Shown here: positions 1 through 13,740 of the stretch, piece by piece | How the letters are laid out: every line of letters starts with the position of its first letter | How positions within the stretch are numbered: position 1 is the first letter of the stretch | Source: Hofstenia miamia | Lineage: Eukaryota; Xenacoelomorpha; Acoela | NCBI GenBank assembly: GCA_004352715.1 | Contig: SCFE01000040.1 | Location: forward strand, 2,071,063-2,135,062 | DNA length: 64,000 nt | Direction: 5' to 3' | Made by a program: the position numbers and the translations under genes | Notes under the pieces: model-generated | The model's database searches: none | The model's input: only the letters and a program-made list of their open reading frames with translations | Told to the model about the DNA's origin: nothing

Positions 1-2528
1 TTTAATTACATATACCTAAAGCTAACTGTCATACGTTTATTATACAACTTTGCAATTTATTAAAACACTTTCACTGTTCCTATTAAGCCTTTTGACAGTA
101 CTACGGAATTTTCGTTTGTAGTTATTATTGCACAATTTTAATGCACTTTTCTGATTTTAGAGGGGTTCTGGGCCCTCGGCCTTGATATGTATACTCATCA
201 TTCATACTAACTAACATATTACCGCCATTTTAAATTATTTTGATTCAAAATAAATATATTTAATTTTTGAACTCGGAAAATAAATATATTTTAAATGTTT
301 ATTTAATAAATTTACAGTTGAATATATATTTAGAAACCTTATGGAAAATTATATAGAACATGTACAGTGTATTATATTTGATTAAAAATTAGAACTGTAC
401 AATGAATATATTACATTCTTCTCCGTTATGTCTATTGTTTTCAAATTTTAATTGGAGATGATGTAGGATTGAAGTTAAGGTTCAACCTGGGTTACACTTA
501 GTTCAGTAGTATGAGATTGAAAGAAAACTTCCAAAAATATTAAATGATTCTTAAGATAATAATTATAAACAATCATTAAGAAGAAGAACTGTTTATTAAT
601 TATTGCCTATTAAGGTCTTCGTATCACACAGTGTATGGAAGTTTATCCTCGACATTTCTGGTCTAAGTAATTGAATACTGCTAATTCAAATAAACTCGTG
701 ATTTAAAAATCAAGGTTGATTCTGAATTTCGCCTAATCTTTTGTAGTATGATTTTATTGAATGCAATTTTCCTTTGAATTCTTAGAAAGTAAGCTTTTTC
801 AATTACATTAACCGTGTTAGTTCGAAATCGTTAAACTGGTGTAACAATGTCAACACATTGCTCTGGAAAGTAATAATTTGCGATCGAAGTTCGTAATGCT
901 GACAAGACGTGTGATAACAAAAGCTTTTGAAAATCTCCGTGCAAAGAGCTTATTCCTCGATATTAAAGACACAGAATCCCAACTATTAGTAAACAATAGT
1001 ATAACTTTTGACTATGAAAGAAAGGAGAAACCTAGGAATTTCCTCCTCAATGGTCTGAATTGAAATCTCAAAAAAACTTTATTTCAATTAGAGGTCATAT
1101 TTAAAATTTTTCCACAATGACTGTGCAATTTTAAATAACTTCGACCCTATGAACTTTATTCTAATAGAGTTTTACTATTTCTAAGATTATATTGGTATCC
1201 ACATGTCATATAGGTCTTAATTTAATTGAATTTAAATAATTTTTAAGATAAACAAATTCCCATTTTACAAAAGTTTGCTTACTTCCACTGAAGCGCACAC
1301 AACAGTTGTTTGATGTCGAGGTGGAACCGACTGTTATTATGTTAAGTTGATAATTCGTTCGACAGAAACCATCGTATTGTAGTGCAATACTATTCATGAT
1401 TTCAAAATTTTCGAAGTTTAAAATACATGTAATAGGAGATGACCAAGACTAACTCTAGAAGTGGAATGTGGCTACAGTCATTAGCACTCTCAAACTGTTG
1501 AAATTTAATTTTCTCTCATTTATATATCAATTATTAAACCCTATGTAGTCTTAATTAATATCATCAAGATTCGTACTAACTATTCTTAAATCATTATCAT
1601 CAAATATGCAAGGAATGGAGCAACTACAATAAGAGAACTGATTTTCTCATCGTAGAATATTTCCATCTATTCACAAGTTGCCACCTGAAACCAATTTACT
1701 GAAATCAGTATTGATTTTAAAATCAAAGCTATTTTCAATGAATCTCAATTTTTCTAGGTTATAGGTTTCGATTTTTGGAATTCTTATTGAAAATTCTATT
1801 TACGATTTTAGGGATACAACCGGTTTCCAAATTTGTACATAAGTGTTAAGATAAATGTGAAATTGATTAATATACAGAATTTATATTTTAAGTTGCGACA
1901 TTTCAAACGCATTATTCTTTTTTAGACAAATAGCAATGACAAACGATCCCTTTATTTTTCTTTAATACTGTCAGATCTGTTATATGCTTCGGAAGCATGC
2001 CTTCCAAATTCTACAATTATTCGTTTATTAAAAATCATCAAAGTATCCAAATAAGTGGATAATTTGTATACCAAATTATAAAGATTGACCTAATTCAATT
2101 AATTTATTACCTCTATCATTGAAGATCCAAATATGAGATTGCATAGTTTTAATGAGTTATTGAATGGGAGATGTGATTAAAGCACTTTGATTTTAGCGCT
2201 TTATGTAACCTTTAGTATGAACTCTAGTTAGTGGTAAGACACTGTTATTCAAGAGTAATGTAAAAGGCTCCATTCTGAAGTTATGTGCTTAATAATTATG
2301 ATAAAGATTTTGTTATATGCAAGTGCCCTACATGTAAGGAAATATTATGGAAGAACATATCTTATCATGAATTCGCATAAGGAAGCAACCCATATGATTG
2401 TATGACTTATGGCATAACCTAAATCTTCAAGAAATGTTTATCTTAAGATATAATTTTATAAGTATATTTTATAATGTTAATATTATTATTAAAATATGCA
2501 TTATTCTTTTTTAAGTATTAAGTTTTTC

Positions 2529-2530
<2 letters not shown>

Positions 2531-2561
<31 letters not shown>
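2531..2561. repeat. TA dinucleotide microsatellite
   Basis: An uninterrupted run of alternating T and A of about 30 bp, read directly from the sequence. Confidence 0.95.
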
Positions 2562-2562
<1 letters not shown>

Positions 2563-4120
2563 CATTTATTTATTTATAGCACGTTCTATATGTTTCCTTT
2601 TCAAACGCGTTTATATGTAATGGTTATGAAACAAAAACCTATAGAAGTAGTAAAATTGTAATTGGGTCGCATTCTGACAACACATTTGACTGGATTAAGC
2701 ATAATACAAATTGAGTTGAGGCAAAATTATTTTTTTTGAATTTAAGATTGGGTTCGATCAAAATATATTGGCCCATTTGCAGCTCTGGTACGTATACAGA
2801 GGAGCGCATTCCTGTAGGACTATATAAGTTGCTAAGCTGATTTTATTATATTATAGATAAAGTTCTAGATACGCAGTAGAAACATAGATTGTGAAAATGG
2901 AAAAGTTGACTTTAGTTCACAAAGCAATGGATGCATGTACTGGATAATTCTCATTAGAGAAACATGAAATTAGATCGGGAAGATAACATGTGAAATAATT
3001 TTCTAATTTGTAAATTCAATGGATTTCGACACGTAATTTATTGACGACGTCTTCTCAGTAGATTAAGCTTTTATGTTACAAATAGAGTTTATATTACCAC
3101 TTTTCCTTCTAATAATGGAGAGTGGCTTTACAAAGCGAAACTAATGACAGCAGCTAAGCAATCGTTATTGGTTTGAATTGGTGCATTATCTGATTAATAA
3201 GTTTCTAAAATTAATGTCATTGCTTTACTACATTATTTTACGAACTGAAAATTGCATAATTCTTAAACGTTTCTGCATCCTCGGGATTTCAGGCGTGAGT
3301 GCATTTAGAACTAAAATTCGTAAGAGTATTCAAATTACATCAAGTCTTATTACAAATTAAGTTACAAATTTAAACCTGGGTCAAATTTTTGGGTCATATT
3401 CATCCAGAAAAATCTCGTGTTAAAAGAATTTAGGTATGTTGAAGCGAGGCAAAGCCACCAATATAATGTTGCATCTCGAATATGTATCAATGTCTTCATG
3501 ATATAATATTCTATAAAATTCTTCCATTTCCAAATTGTACTGAACCCCAGGCTGCTTCAAATATATTTTTGTATTTCATTATTGAATTTCTAAATGAAAT
3601 CACTCTGCTAACACTAGAACAGTGATTACTCTTTGAGAATAGATTTACATTTGATGTTTCAAATGCGAAAATTATTGAATGGAAACAAAATTACTACAAA
3701 CGGAAAATTCAATGAGATTATCACCATAATTGGAAGCATATGTACCTTTTTTTTCTTGAATGAATAATAAAACAAACAAAAAATGTTGGATGCAGTCAAT
3801 TTTTTTGTTAGAATTTATTGGTATCTCTAAAAATTAATTAATTTTAAAGCTTTTAATAATAAATATAAAATATAAAAAATATTTATTTCAATTTTTAATG
3901 GCTTGTTTATAAGTTTACAAATGGCAATCGCAAACTTCTAGCTCTACCCTGCTTCTAAACATTATACTTGCCTTTAAGTAAACACATGGAACTCTTCAAT
4001 AACCATTTCTTCTAAACTTCTTTTAAATTTTAATGCATGGCCTAATAGTGCCTACTGGAATATCAGAATATGATCTTAAAATGCGTTTATTACCCTAACA
4101 CCTTAATTTGTTCTGTAACT

Positions 4121-4608
4121 CAGAGGTGGAATCGTGTTGATAGTTTAAATCCCGACGCGAACCGAACCGAACCTGATTTGCTCAACCCGGGTCTGCAATG
4201 AACGTTCTAACCAGATTTCAACCCGATTTCAACACAGTGCTAAAATCATCAAGTAAAATTATAATTGATTAAATGTGCATTTAAAATTTAAATTTTCTTT
4301 GATGTTTTGTATTCTTTGTTTAAATCATTGGTGCTGCTGATTAGTTAATTTTAGATTTAGCTATTATCTTCTTACCATAATAAGCGTGATACGAGTTAGT
4401 TCTTTTTAATCCAAGTTAATTGTTCAGTAAACTATCTAACACCAAGTTGAAATATCCTTGAGATGATACACATAACAATGATCGCAAGAAGTTTCAATAT
4501 TATTATTATTATATCTCATTAAACCTAGTAATTTTTTCAGCCCGAACTTAACCCGTTTTACTTTCGAAAACTCAACCCGACCCGCAACTATGTGACAGGG
4601 TGTTACTA
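4121..4608. mobile_element. Non-autonomous hAT-like element (candidate)
   Basis: Both ends of this AT-rich stretch carry clusters of CCCGAC/GAACC words (about 4150-4200 and 4540-4595), very unlike the surroundings. Clustered GC-rich subterminal repeats are typical of hAT elements. Possible termini are CAGAGGTGGAATC at 4121 and the reverse complement of a sequence starting TAGTAACACCCTGTC at 4608. No clean 8-bp target duplication is visible, so the edges are uncertain. No transposase is present. Confidence 0.4.
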
Positions 4609-6610
4609 AATATCTTTAAATTCGTTTGAACCTGTTAACTAGTATTTTGCAGGGCATTCATTTCAGTGATTTATCAGTATTCGTTAAAAATACATTTTGA
4701 GAATTCACTGAGAGTACTAACACAGTGTCACAAATGTGTTCCTAGACGAGATTTAATATTGGAAACAATATTTTAGCTTGGATTTATAAATAAAGATTCA
4801 GCTCTTAGTTTTCTATGCTATTTAGTGTTTACTGTTTACTCATCACAATTAACCGCTTGTGGAGCTTTTTCTATTGATCGATGTAACGCATTCCCCACCT
4901 GGACCAAATGGAGACATTCCTGTGCTAAATCTTAAACTTGTATAGTTAATCATAAAGTTTTTCTAATCTAAAAAATCTCGATTCGATGACGTCAATTAAG
5001 CATAAGTAAAATATGTTTTGAATCAATAACACTACCTAATTGCTCTACAAGAGCTTGGAATATAAGTGAAGTTATTTTTAGTGTATTATAGAATCCATAT
5101 GCATTGCGTAGGTTTTCGATTGTTCAGTTGTTGAAGGAATTGAAAATTGAAGGCGTTCCTAAACCATGTGTACTTGAACTATATTCCTATGGAATAGCTA
5201 TTTTTAAATTGCAATGAATTAGCGAGCCTTAGCAATTTGAACAAAATATTTTGGAATAGCCTTAGCCATGTTTAACACCATTGGTATTCAAAGCGTCCAA
5301 ATTATATAAACAATTTGAGGTACGCGGCATACCCTATGAATCATATAATTACCATCCTTATCGGTAATAACAAACACGGGTGTAACGTAGTCTTGTTCAT
5401 CAGGATGTTTGTACTACATTCATGTCCTTAACAAAAGTGGATACGAACAATTTGGAATTTAATGTGACGGTCTGGGCTGGTCCAGGAAAATCAGCTTCAT
5501 GTTCATCATTGGTCTCTATAACTAAAAGCTCTTGTAACTTATGAGTCACATGGAAAATGGGTTATTCGAGTAATTTAACAAATATTTTCAATAATGATTA
5601 AAAATAGAAAGGAAATATTTCACACTTTATGATTTGACTGTGCTTAGTCCTGGTCTCAATGGACTTGTTCTGTCTTTAAGGTGTCTTCTTGAAGTAAATT
5701 GTTGCTATGGTGTTTAGGACTAGATACAAAAACGGTTCTAATCCTTAAGGGCTTATTGTAATAGCCCGGAGTCTATTCAAGAGCATTAATAGATAATGAT
5801 ATGTCATGCTACCTTCGATATTAGTACATTTGGTCTTATTACTAATACATATTAGACAGTCTGTCATTAAATTATATAATATTTTAATAATTTTATCGTC
5901 TGCTCTTGAAGATTAAAAGTTCTTTTATATTACTTGTGCTAATAAGCAGAGTAGAGCGATCATTGGGAAATAGAAATCTCTAATGCAATTTATTGTAAAA
6001 CCCACTGAAAGTTTTTCTTTTTTTTCTTTTAAATATTTTTTATCGCTCATTATGATTTAATAATAGTCAAAGATAACCAAGAAAAGAAGACGAATTCTGT
6101 CATAAATGAAACATAACTTTTTATTTGTTTGAAGAAAACAGCAGCGCAGCACGCCACACACTATAAGCAAACACCGCAATTCACCGCAAATGTTTTATAA
6201 AAAGTAGCGAAAAGAAGTAAAGATATTACCATCAATAAACTATATAAGGTATACATGAAATTCTTAGAAAATCAGAATTTTCAGCCTTAAATCTCTGGAT
6301 CTTACCTTTATCTAGAAAATATATTACAATCGATATTATACATGATTAATCAATTTTTGCATTATACAGTCTACTACAATGTACTTAATCATAATAGTCG
6401 GCCTCCTCTATATTACAAAAAATGTATTTTTCTACATTTGAATAAATATATCCCCTTCCATAATATATAATTGTCCCTTTGAATACGTTTCGTTTTAACG
6501 CTACGTTAAAAGTACTTTTAAAACGTTCACTAATTTTCAGATAATTGCATTATATTGGTTTAATCATTGTTCTGTTTAGGCTTCTTAATAGGTCGTTTAC
6601 TGTTTTGATA

Positions 6611-6658
6611 ATGATTTCAAATCACAGTGTCTACTTCTCTTTGGTGCTATTATTTTTG
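6611..6658 (+). CDS. EDAR-like TNF receptor, exon 1 (signal peptide)
   Basis: An ATG with A at -3 opens 16 codons, MISNHSVYFSLVLLFL, ending at a consensus donor (TTG|gtaagtg) in phase 0. Exon 2 begins in phase 0 with VQVSYC, so the join makes a short polar start followed by a hydrophobic core (SLVLLFLVQV), a normal secretory signal peptide, just before the first cysteine of the ectodomain. Role: it directs the receptor into the ER. The exon is too short to find by ORF length; it is supported by donor, phase and position. Its ATG may be preceded by further 5' UTR exons that I cannot see. The same exon recurs at 8243-8290 because of the surrounding duplication. Confidence 0.7.
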
Positions 6659-7659
6659 GTAAGTGATTTCCTTTATCTCTCCTTTCTCTCTTTAGAGAGA
6701 AACCATTAATATTTAATCCATTTTTACGTGAATTACGCTTTTTAGCTTTAAAACATATTTACACTCTCCCATTCAAATCTTACATAATTTTTTATTAAAC
6801 AGCCATTGACTTAAATCTATGTCTAAAATGAATTAGAATGTATTGGAAGCAAAATATTCAAGACCAAAACGTTGAATACTCGCCAAATGGGATGGTATTA
6901 ATTTGCCTATTGATAGTATGTAAATCATCCCAAAAGGGATCTTTTTAGCCTAATGATTAGTTTTTTCATTATAAATTCACTCAGAAAGTTTAAATACCTG
7001 TATGAAAACTTTTTTTCATAAATCCTATTATATACATATCAAAACCAATTAAAAATCACAATACTTGCAAAATCCACAATGGTTCATCAATATTTATCGA
7101 AAATGGTTTTACAAGTGCCCATTTTTTCCGATGGAGGCGCATTAAATTAGTTAGTGACACGTAGAATCAGATCTTAACTTAAAAATGCGAAAAATTCTTG
7201 TGAGAACACCCAAAAGTTTGTTTACATTTGTTGGACCACAAGGATTTATAAGGATTTATTAACGATAAATTGTTTAAATCGACAACTTGTTTACATTTAA
7301 TCTTTACATAATTACAGAAAACTTACTCATTGCATATAATTATGATTACACATAGAATGTGTAGCATTACTACTCATAACACGATTTTGCAATTCAATTG
7401 TCCTATATTTGTATAAATTTGTTATATGTCTCCTTCGTATTTTATTAGATTGCATTGATATAAGCTCTTTACTAGCTAGCCATTGAATATCTAGAATTGA
7501 AGTAAATCAAACAGATGTTCATTCTACGGTATTTTTGCAGATCAAATTTCATTATTCAACTATTCACCCTTTAAGGCTAAAAATATGGCATATTTTTTGG
7601 ATTACCTGAAGATATGTCACCCTAACGGTATACAATAATATATTTCTATTCCTCTCTTA

Positions 7660-7960
7660 ACCCTACTCCTCAAATTCACTAATAATCAAATTTTCCTAAC
7701 GCTATTCCGCAGGAAATATTTTTCTCAATGTTTGAACCCTAATGCCTCACCCAAAACTCTACTTTTCCATTATTTTATAGCCCAAGTCACAAATTGTTGG
7801 TGTTTTCTAAACCTAAACCTAAGCCCTCATAACCTTAACCCTAAAAATAATAATTGAGACATTTCCCACTTGGAGATTTATCACCTCAAAAGTTCCCACC
7901 TGAAGATATATCACCCTTCCGAACTTTGGAGTAGCATGTATTCAGATTACTCCATTTTTT
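7660..7960. repeat. Degenerate CCTAA-rich / CCTGAAGATAT repeat tract
   Basis: Several CCCTAA, CCTAAACC and CTTAACC words occur together (7660-7850). The word CCTGAAGATATRTCACCCT occurs at about 7605 and 7900. The tract looks like part of a decayed repeat element; the telomere-like words are too irregular to call a telomeric array. It is repeated in the second copy (9296-9600). Confidence 0.4.
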
Positions 7961-7964
7961 AGAN

Positions 7965-9605
7965 ATATTATACATGATTAATCAATTTTTGCATTATACA
8001 GTCTACTACAATGTACTTAATCATAATAGTCGGCCTCCTCTATATTACAAAAAATGTATTTTTCTACATTTGAATAAATATATCCCCTTCCATAATATAT
8101 AATTGTCCCTTTGAATACGTTTCGTTTTAACGCTACGTTAAAAGTACTTTTAAAACGTTCACTAATTTTCAGATAATTGCATTATATTGGTTTAATCATT
8201 GTTCTGTTTAGGCTTCTTAATAGGTCGTTTACTGTTTTGATAATGATTTCAAATCACAGTGTCTACTTCTCTTTGGTGCTATTATTTTTGGTAAGTGATT
8301 TCCTTTATCTCTCCTTTCTCTCTTTAGAGAGAAACCATTAATATTTAATCCATTTTTACGTGAATTACGCTTTTTAGCTTTAAAACATATTTACACTCTC
8401 CCATTCAAATCTTACATAATTTTTTATTAAACAGCCATTGACTTAAATCTATGTCTAAAATGAATTAGAATGTATTGGAAGCAAAATATTCAAGACCAAA
8501 ACGTTGAATACTCGCCAAATGGGATGGTATTAATTTGCCTATTGATAGTATGTAAATCATCCCAAAAGGGATCTTTTTAGCCTAATGATTAGTTTTTTCA
8601 TTATAAATTCACTCAGAAAGTTTAAATACCTGTATGAAAACTTTTTTTCATAAATCCTATTATATACATATCAAAACCAATTAAAAATCACAATACTTGC
8701 AAAATCCACAATGGTTCATCAATATTTATCGAAAATGGTTTTACAAGTGCCCATTTTTTCCGATGGAGGCGCATTAAATTAGTTAGTGACACGTAGAATC
8801 AGATCTTAACTTAAAAATGCGAAAAATTTCTGTGAATTCTTGTGAGAACACCCAAAAGTTTGTTTACATTTGTTGGACCACAAGGATTTATTAACGATAA
8901 ATTGTTTAAATCGACAACTTGTTTACATTTAACAATATTATTTCTTTACATAATTACAGAAAACTTACTCATTGCATATAATTATGATTACACATAGAAT
9001 GTGTAGCATTACTACTCATAACACGATTTTGCAATTCAATTGTCCTATATTTGTATAAATTTGTTATATGTCTCCTTCGTATTTTATTAGATTGCATTGA
9101 TATAAGCTCTTTACTAGCTAGCCATTGAATATCTAGAATTGAAGTAAATCAAACAGATGTTCATTCTACGGTATTTTTGCAGATCAAATTTCATTATTCA
9201 ACTATTCACCCTTTAAGGCTAAAAATATGGCATATTTTTTGGATTACCTGAAGATATGTCACCCTAACGGTATACAATAATATATTTCTATTCCTCTCTT
9301 AACCCTACTCCTCAAATTCACTAATAATCAAATTTTCCTAACGCTATTCCGCAGGAAATATTTTTCTCAATGTTTGAACCCTAATGCCTCACCCAAAACT
9401 CTACTTTTCCATTATTTTATAGCCCAAGTCACAAATTGTTGGTGTTTTCTAAACCTAAACCTAAGCCCTCATAACCTTAACCCTAAAAATAATAATTGAG
9501 ACATTTCCCACTTGGAGATTTATCACCTCAAAAGTTCCCACCTGAAGATATATCACCCTTCCGAACTTTGGAGTAGCATGTATTCAGATTACTCCATTTT
9601 TTAGA
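7965..9605. repeat. 1.6 kb tandem duplication, copy 2
   Basis: This is the second copy of 6333-7963 (1641 bp), starting directly after a single N. It carries exon 1 again, identical in coding sequence, and the same downstream intronic sequence. Confidence 0.95.
8243..8290 (+). CDS. EDAR-like TNF receptor, exon 1, duplicate copy
   Basis: Identical 16-codon signal-peptide exon with the same gtaagt donor, inside the second copy of the 1.6 kb duplication. If the duplication is an assembly artefact, there is only one real exon 1. If it is real, the gene has two alternative and equivalent first exons, each able to splice in phase 0 to the exon at 17753. Being the nearer copy to exon 2, this one is used for intron 1 in a minimal model. 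Confidence 0.6.
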
Positions 9606-11956
9606 ATATCTATACCAACGCATGTAAAAGCCTTAATATTGCAATCCAGAAACATTGAACATCGTAAGATAAACAAAATGAAATGCTTGATCGATTTTGT
9701 CTGCGGCGTCAGACTATGGCATGTGTCTAAAGTAGTTTTTATTTGTTTTATCTAACTGGTCCTCAAGTGTTTCACATCAACAAGTAAATAGACAAGCTTC
9801 CTGACCTTTTAACGGCGGAATTCGATTGCCAATCAATATTTAGAATTAGCTTCCAAGTGAAATTTATTTGCTAGGCATCGAAGTTCCAATTGCAAACATT
9901 AGAAATATTACAGCCTATAACAATAAAGTATAAGTACTTTCTCAAGAAATTAGTTATAGCTTATAGACAAGCTATTATAACCTAAAAATTCAAGGAATGT
10001 TAATTTGATTACAGAATCATAATTCCAATAATATTATTGTTCAGCGTTTAAGATTTATTTGGTTAACGCGTTTAATCAAAATTTAAGATGCTTTTCAGTC
10101 TGTCAGTGTTACCTGTACTTGTTAACGCTGTAAACAGAGTCTTGATATTTGCTAATATTTCAATATATTTACTTATTATTTTCAAGTACACAACTGAATG
10201 AAGATTCACACGCACTAGTTACATTGCATAACTTGAGCGCCTACTCAAATTAATGCGCCAATTGCATTCTATGTATAAAAATTTACACTTCAAACAGCCG
10301 CCGCTTGATATGACGCAATTTTATTGGGAAATTAATGCGAATCTGCATAATTGCTTTATTATAAAATAGAATAATTAATTTCCACGTTGTTAAAACGCTT
10401 TGCGAAGGCAATAAGCTTAGTACATTCACCCAGATTAAGGAAGACCTAAATTTTTCATTAAAGTCTGCTACTTTTATAACCTGGTCAATTTATAACACAC
10501 AATTTCAAAGGGTGGCTTTGCATAAACCGCTTTCTAGCGTGTCTAGGTTTTACGTCGGCATTTTTACATCAATTAAGTCCGCGGTATACAACGTTGACTT
10601 GCCGATTATTTTCATTTTATGTACTTTTGCAAATAGAGACGAATGTATCTGTGCTTCATTAAAGTTTGAATATCTTTAATCACATTTCCATGCTATTTTT
10701 AGCGTTCGAATTATAAATACTAACAATTACTAATTAATTATTAATAATTAGTTGTTTGAAGGAAAAACGTCATCATAACGTCATCGCCGTATCACATGCA
10801 TCCATGTTGCAGTTTCTGATTACAGCTTTTAATTAATGTTATTTTTCTGTTGCTACATACCAGCCTTTCATTAACCAGATTTTAAAATATTAATGTGTAA
10901 TTGGTAAAATATTACAATATAATGGTTTGAGTTTTTGTAATAACTTATTTCATGGTAGCATGCCAAGAGAACTTAGAAAGTTATATAACTTTTTAAGAAA
11001 TTCTAGTTAGTTTCGTCTGTAAAAAATCTTTCATTGAATAGAGCGGAGTCTGAAAAACCATTGATATTGCACCATATTCAAATATAATGTTTAGTTATGG
11101 GAAAAGAGACAATCCCAATTTTTAGTTTAAGGAGTGTTTACTTTGAATGATAATCCCAAGAACAGTCTTTTGGCAAATTGCTCATTAAAGTTTATTTGTA
11201 TTTTCCTTGCTGATTCGATTCTCAAACAGTGTAAAATACTCCAGCATGTATGAAATACTACAGCATGTAAAATATCAGCCTAAAAGTTTTAAAACAGGCA
11301 AAAGGGACACCGATCTTTGAAGGACGTTGCGAATTTAGCCAATCAATCTCCAGGATTAGTAAACATTTGGATCTTTGTATATCACTATCTTTGGATTTTA
11401 GTAATATATGATATTGTTCTAAGAATCCAAGACGATGAATTTCGTAGAAACTGCTTTAGTGAGTTTTGTTATTACGAGTATTCGTTGTTTTCTTAAGAAT
11501 AGCAACATTCATTGCGTTGAACAGCTTGAGCGTTCTAGTTTTGCTGACGAACAATCCGTCAACCAGACGGTTACAATAACTGTCTACTTTGTGCTAGTGT
11601 TAAGGTGATATAATAACCTCTTTTCATTTACAATATATGCATGTAGTTAACAGTATGTCCGCCAGGATTACCTTAAAATGACAACCCGCTTTGTCACATG
11701 TACGAAAAATTGCATCCGAGCCTGATAACAAATATTGAAAGCCTTTGACATGAACACATCTATGGGTTTGTGCGCACTAATGCGATGATTAAAATTTGTG
11801 GTAAAACTGAAGTACATGCAAATAAGAATTTTTTTCAATGAGAAATCCGAGTTTTGTAAAATATTCAAATTCTTTCCATACCTTGTATTTAGCTAATGAG
11901 TCGATCTAATGCCCATGGATACAAATACCCTCAAATATTTTTGTCTTTTTTAGAAA

Positions 11957-12121
11957 AACAGCGTGAGCCCCGTTCAGCCGCGCCGTGCGCAAAGTCAGAG
12001 GTTGTCGCGACGTAGTCTCGGGACCCTCTGATTTCGTACAAAGTCGCGCCTAGACAGGACCGCGCCAAATCAGGAATTTAAGTTGAAAAAAAGAGAGGAG
12101 ACAATTCTCTATCTTGTGGTG
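11957..12121. repeat. Decayed dispersed repeat with inner hairpin
   Basis: A GC-rich island in AT-rich sequence. GCAAAGTCAGAGG (about 11989-12001) and CCTCTGATTTCGT (about 12025) form an imperfect hairpin. GTCGCGACGTAG (12004-12015) followed by AAGAGAGGAGACAATTCTCT reappears in the same order at 22118-22181 with different spacing, and CCTCTGACTTTG reappears near 53608. Shared words in order at separate sites indicate a dispersed element; the class is unknown. Confidence 0.5.
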
Positions 12122-13470
12122 TATTTAGATTTTAATTATATTCATTAGTTAGTGAGTTATAAGCGTTTAAATTTTTTGAGGAAACCATCATAGATTTTAA
12201 AATATTTTAAAATAGTTGCTTATTGACTTAATTTTGACTTCCTGTGGAAAGATATAGAACCGTCGAGTTTGATTTTTTAAGTACATATTGTGAAAATAAT
12301 GTCGATGATCTTTTGAAATTTTAAATATTAAATAATTTAATATTGTCTCTAAATTTTGTATATAATTATAATTGTCCTAATTACTTTACTGTGCACGAAA
12401 TGTCTGACTGATAATGGGGTCAGTAGAAGAAACCGTGTTATTGATATTATTGTACGTAAATGTTAAACTAAGTCTGCGCAATTCCCTACCTGAACAGCAA
12501 TTTTAAACCAACGTATGGTTTACACATTTGTTTGTTAAACAAATTGTGCGGGTGTTGGAAGAATTTATACACAGATCATTTCTAGCGATTCAACAATTCA
12601 CCCAGTAAATTGTGAATTTGATCGTTCCAAGGAATTTAGAGTGACTAGCAATTGTCAAAAGCGAATTATATAACTTTTTTAAGCCTTAAATATTCCCTGA
12701 GGGGTGTCGCATAGACATCAGTAGACATGATTAAAACATTGCTAAAATGTTTTTTTTACTGTTTTGATCATCATTCAAATCAAGTAAACAACCAATGTAA
12801 GATCATATTATGGCACACTCTTTATTTGAAAAAAAAATTGAAAAAACAAGTTTTTTATCGTTTTTTCAAACCGTCCTGTTTCAAACGTTATGAATCCCAA
12901 CTACATTTGGAAGGTTGTTTGAAAAAGCACATATTTTACTTAAGAGACATTTTTCTTAGGAAAGTATTTACTGCTTTTTTTAAGACGAAAACTTGACATT
13001 AAGTCAAGAATTTTGCAAAAAGCATTGTTTAATTAACATGTTCTCTTTTAAAACTATCAATAATGAATTTCTTATCATCGCCATGTTTTAGTCAATTTAA
13101 TAAAATGAAACGTCAAATAGTGCATCACTTCATGGAGAATGATAAAAGTTTTTTTATTTGAAAACAACGAAAAGTTTTGTGTGAACTAAATTTTTCCTCG
13201 TTTAGACAATATTTTTTCTAAAAAAATAAAATGCTAGCTTTTATTTTTTAATATGCAGAATAGATAGAGAGTAATTTGTATTAAAAAAGGCGGCTTACAG
13301 ACTTGATAGAATTTACAATTTATTAATTGATTTCTTTTACTTTCAGGCTTCATTTTCGTTTTTTAAACGTCCAGATGATAGATAATAGCCTTTCAATTAA
13401 GAAATATTTTTAAAAGATGTGAAATTTTGATACAATACAACTTGTTCCTTTAACTTATGTCACTAAATTT

Positions 13471-13606
13471 AATATACTAAAGTGAGCTGTAAACATGTGC
13501 ATTGACAAAATTTTCACGTCTTAGTTTACAAAAATTTTAATATACTAAAGTGAGCTGTAAACATGTGCATTGACAAAATTTTCACGTCTTAGTTTACAAC
13601 AGTTTG
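13471..13606. repeat. 68-bp tandem duplication
   Basis: Two adjacent copies of a 68-bp unit starting AATATACTAAAGTGAGCTG, at 13471 and 13539, identical over nearly their whole length. Recent slippage or local duplication is the simplest explanation. Confidence 0.95.
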
Positions 13607-13740
13607 TTTTTGCAACGGTTGACGAGACACTTAAAAGTATATACATAATATATTTAAAAATCTAGAAATAATTAAAAAACGATTTCCAATGCCTTGCCTT
13701 GTAAAAAATTAATAAAATATAATTTCTCGTATACAGACCA

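Larger units (their letters stand above)
1..6610. other. Upstream non-coding region
   Basis: I see no recognisable protein-coding exon here on either strand. ORFs are short and of random composition. The stretch holds a TA microsatellite near 2531 and a hAT-like fragment at 4121-4608. The promoter and any 5' UTR exon of the receptor gene should lie in its last part, but I could not identify a convincing core promoter. Confidence 0.6.
6333..7963. repeat. 1.6 kb tandem duplication, copy 1
   Basis: This 1631-bp segment is repeated almost exactly at 7965-9605, with a single N at 7964 between the copies. The differences are a few small indels: about 10 bp extra in copy 2 near 8829, a 10-bp repeat of GGATTTATAA in copy 1 near 7245, and about 10 bp extra in copy 2 near 8932. 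Such differences, together with the N at the exact junction, look like two haplotypes of one locus placed side by side. The segment contains coding exon 1 of the receptor gene. Confidence 0.95.

Noticed and set aside
2740-2775. B-box-like GGTTCGATC as part of a tRNA or SINE
   Set aside because: No A box at the right distance and no clover-leaf pairing.
7660-7850. Possible telomeric or interstitial telomere array
   Set aside because: CCCTAA/CCTAAACC words are irregular and few; no regular tandem of one unit exists.
12727-12996. 89-codon ORF starting at ATG
   Set aside because: Composition (Lys, Phe, Tyr from A/T runs) is typical of random AT-rich translation; no domain seen.
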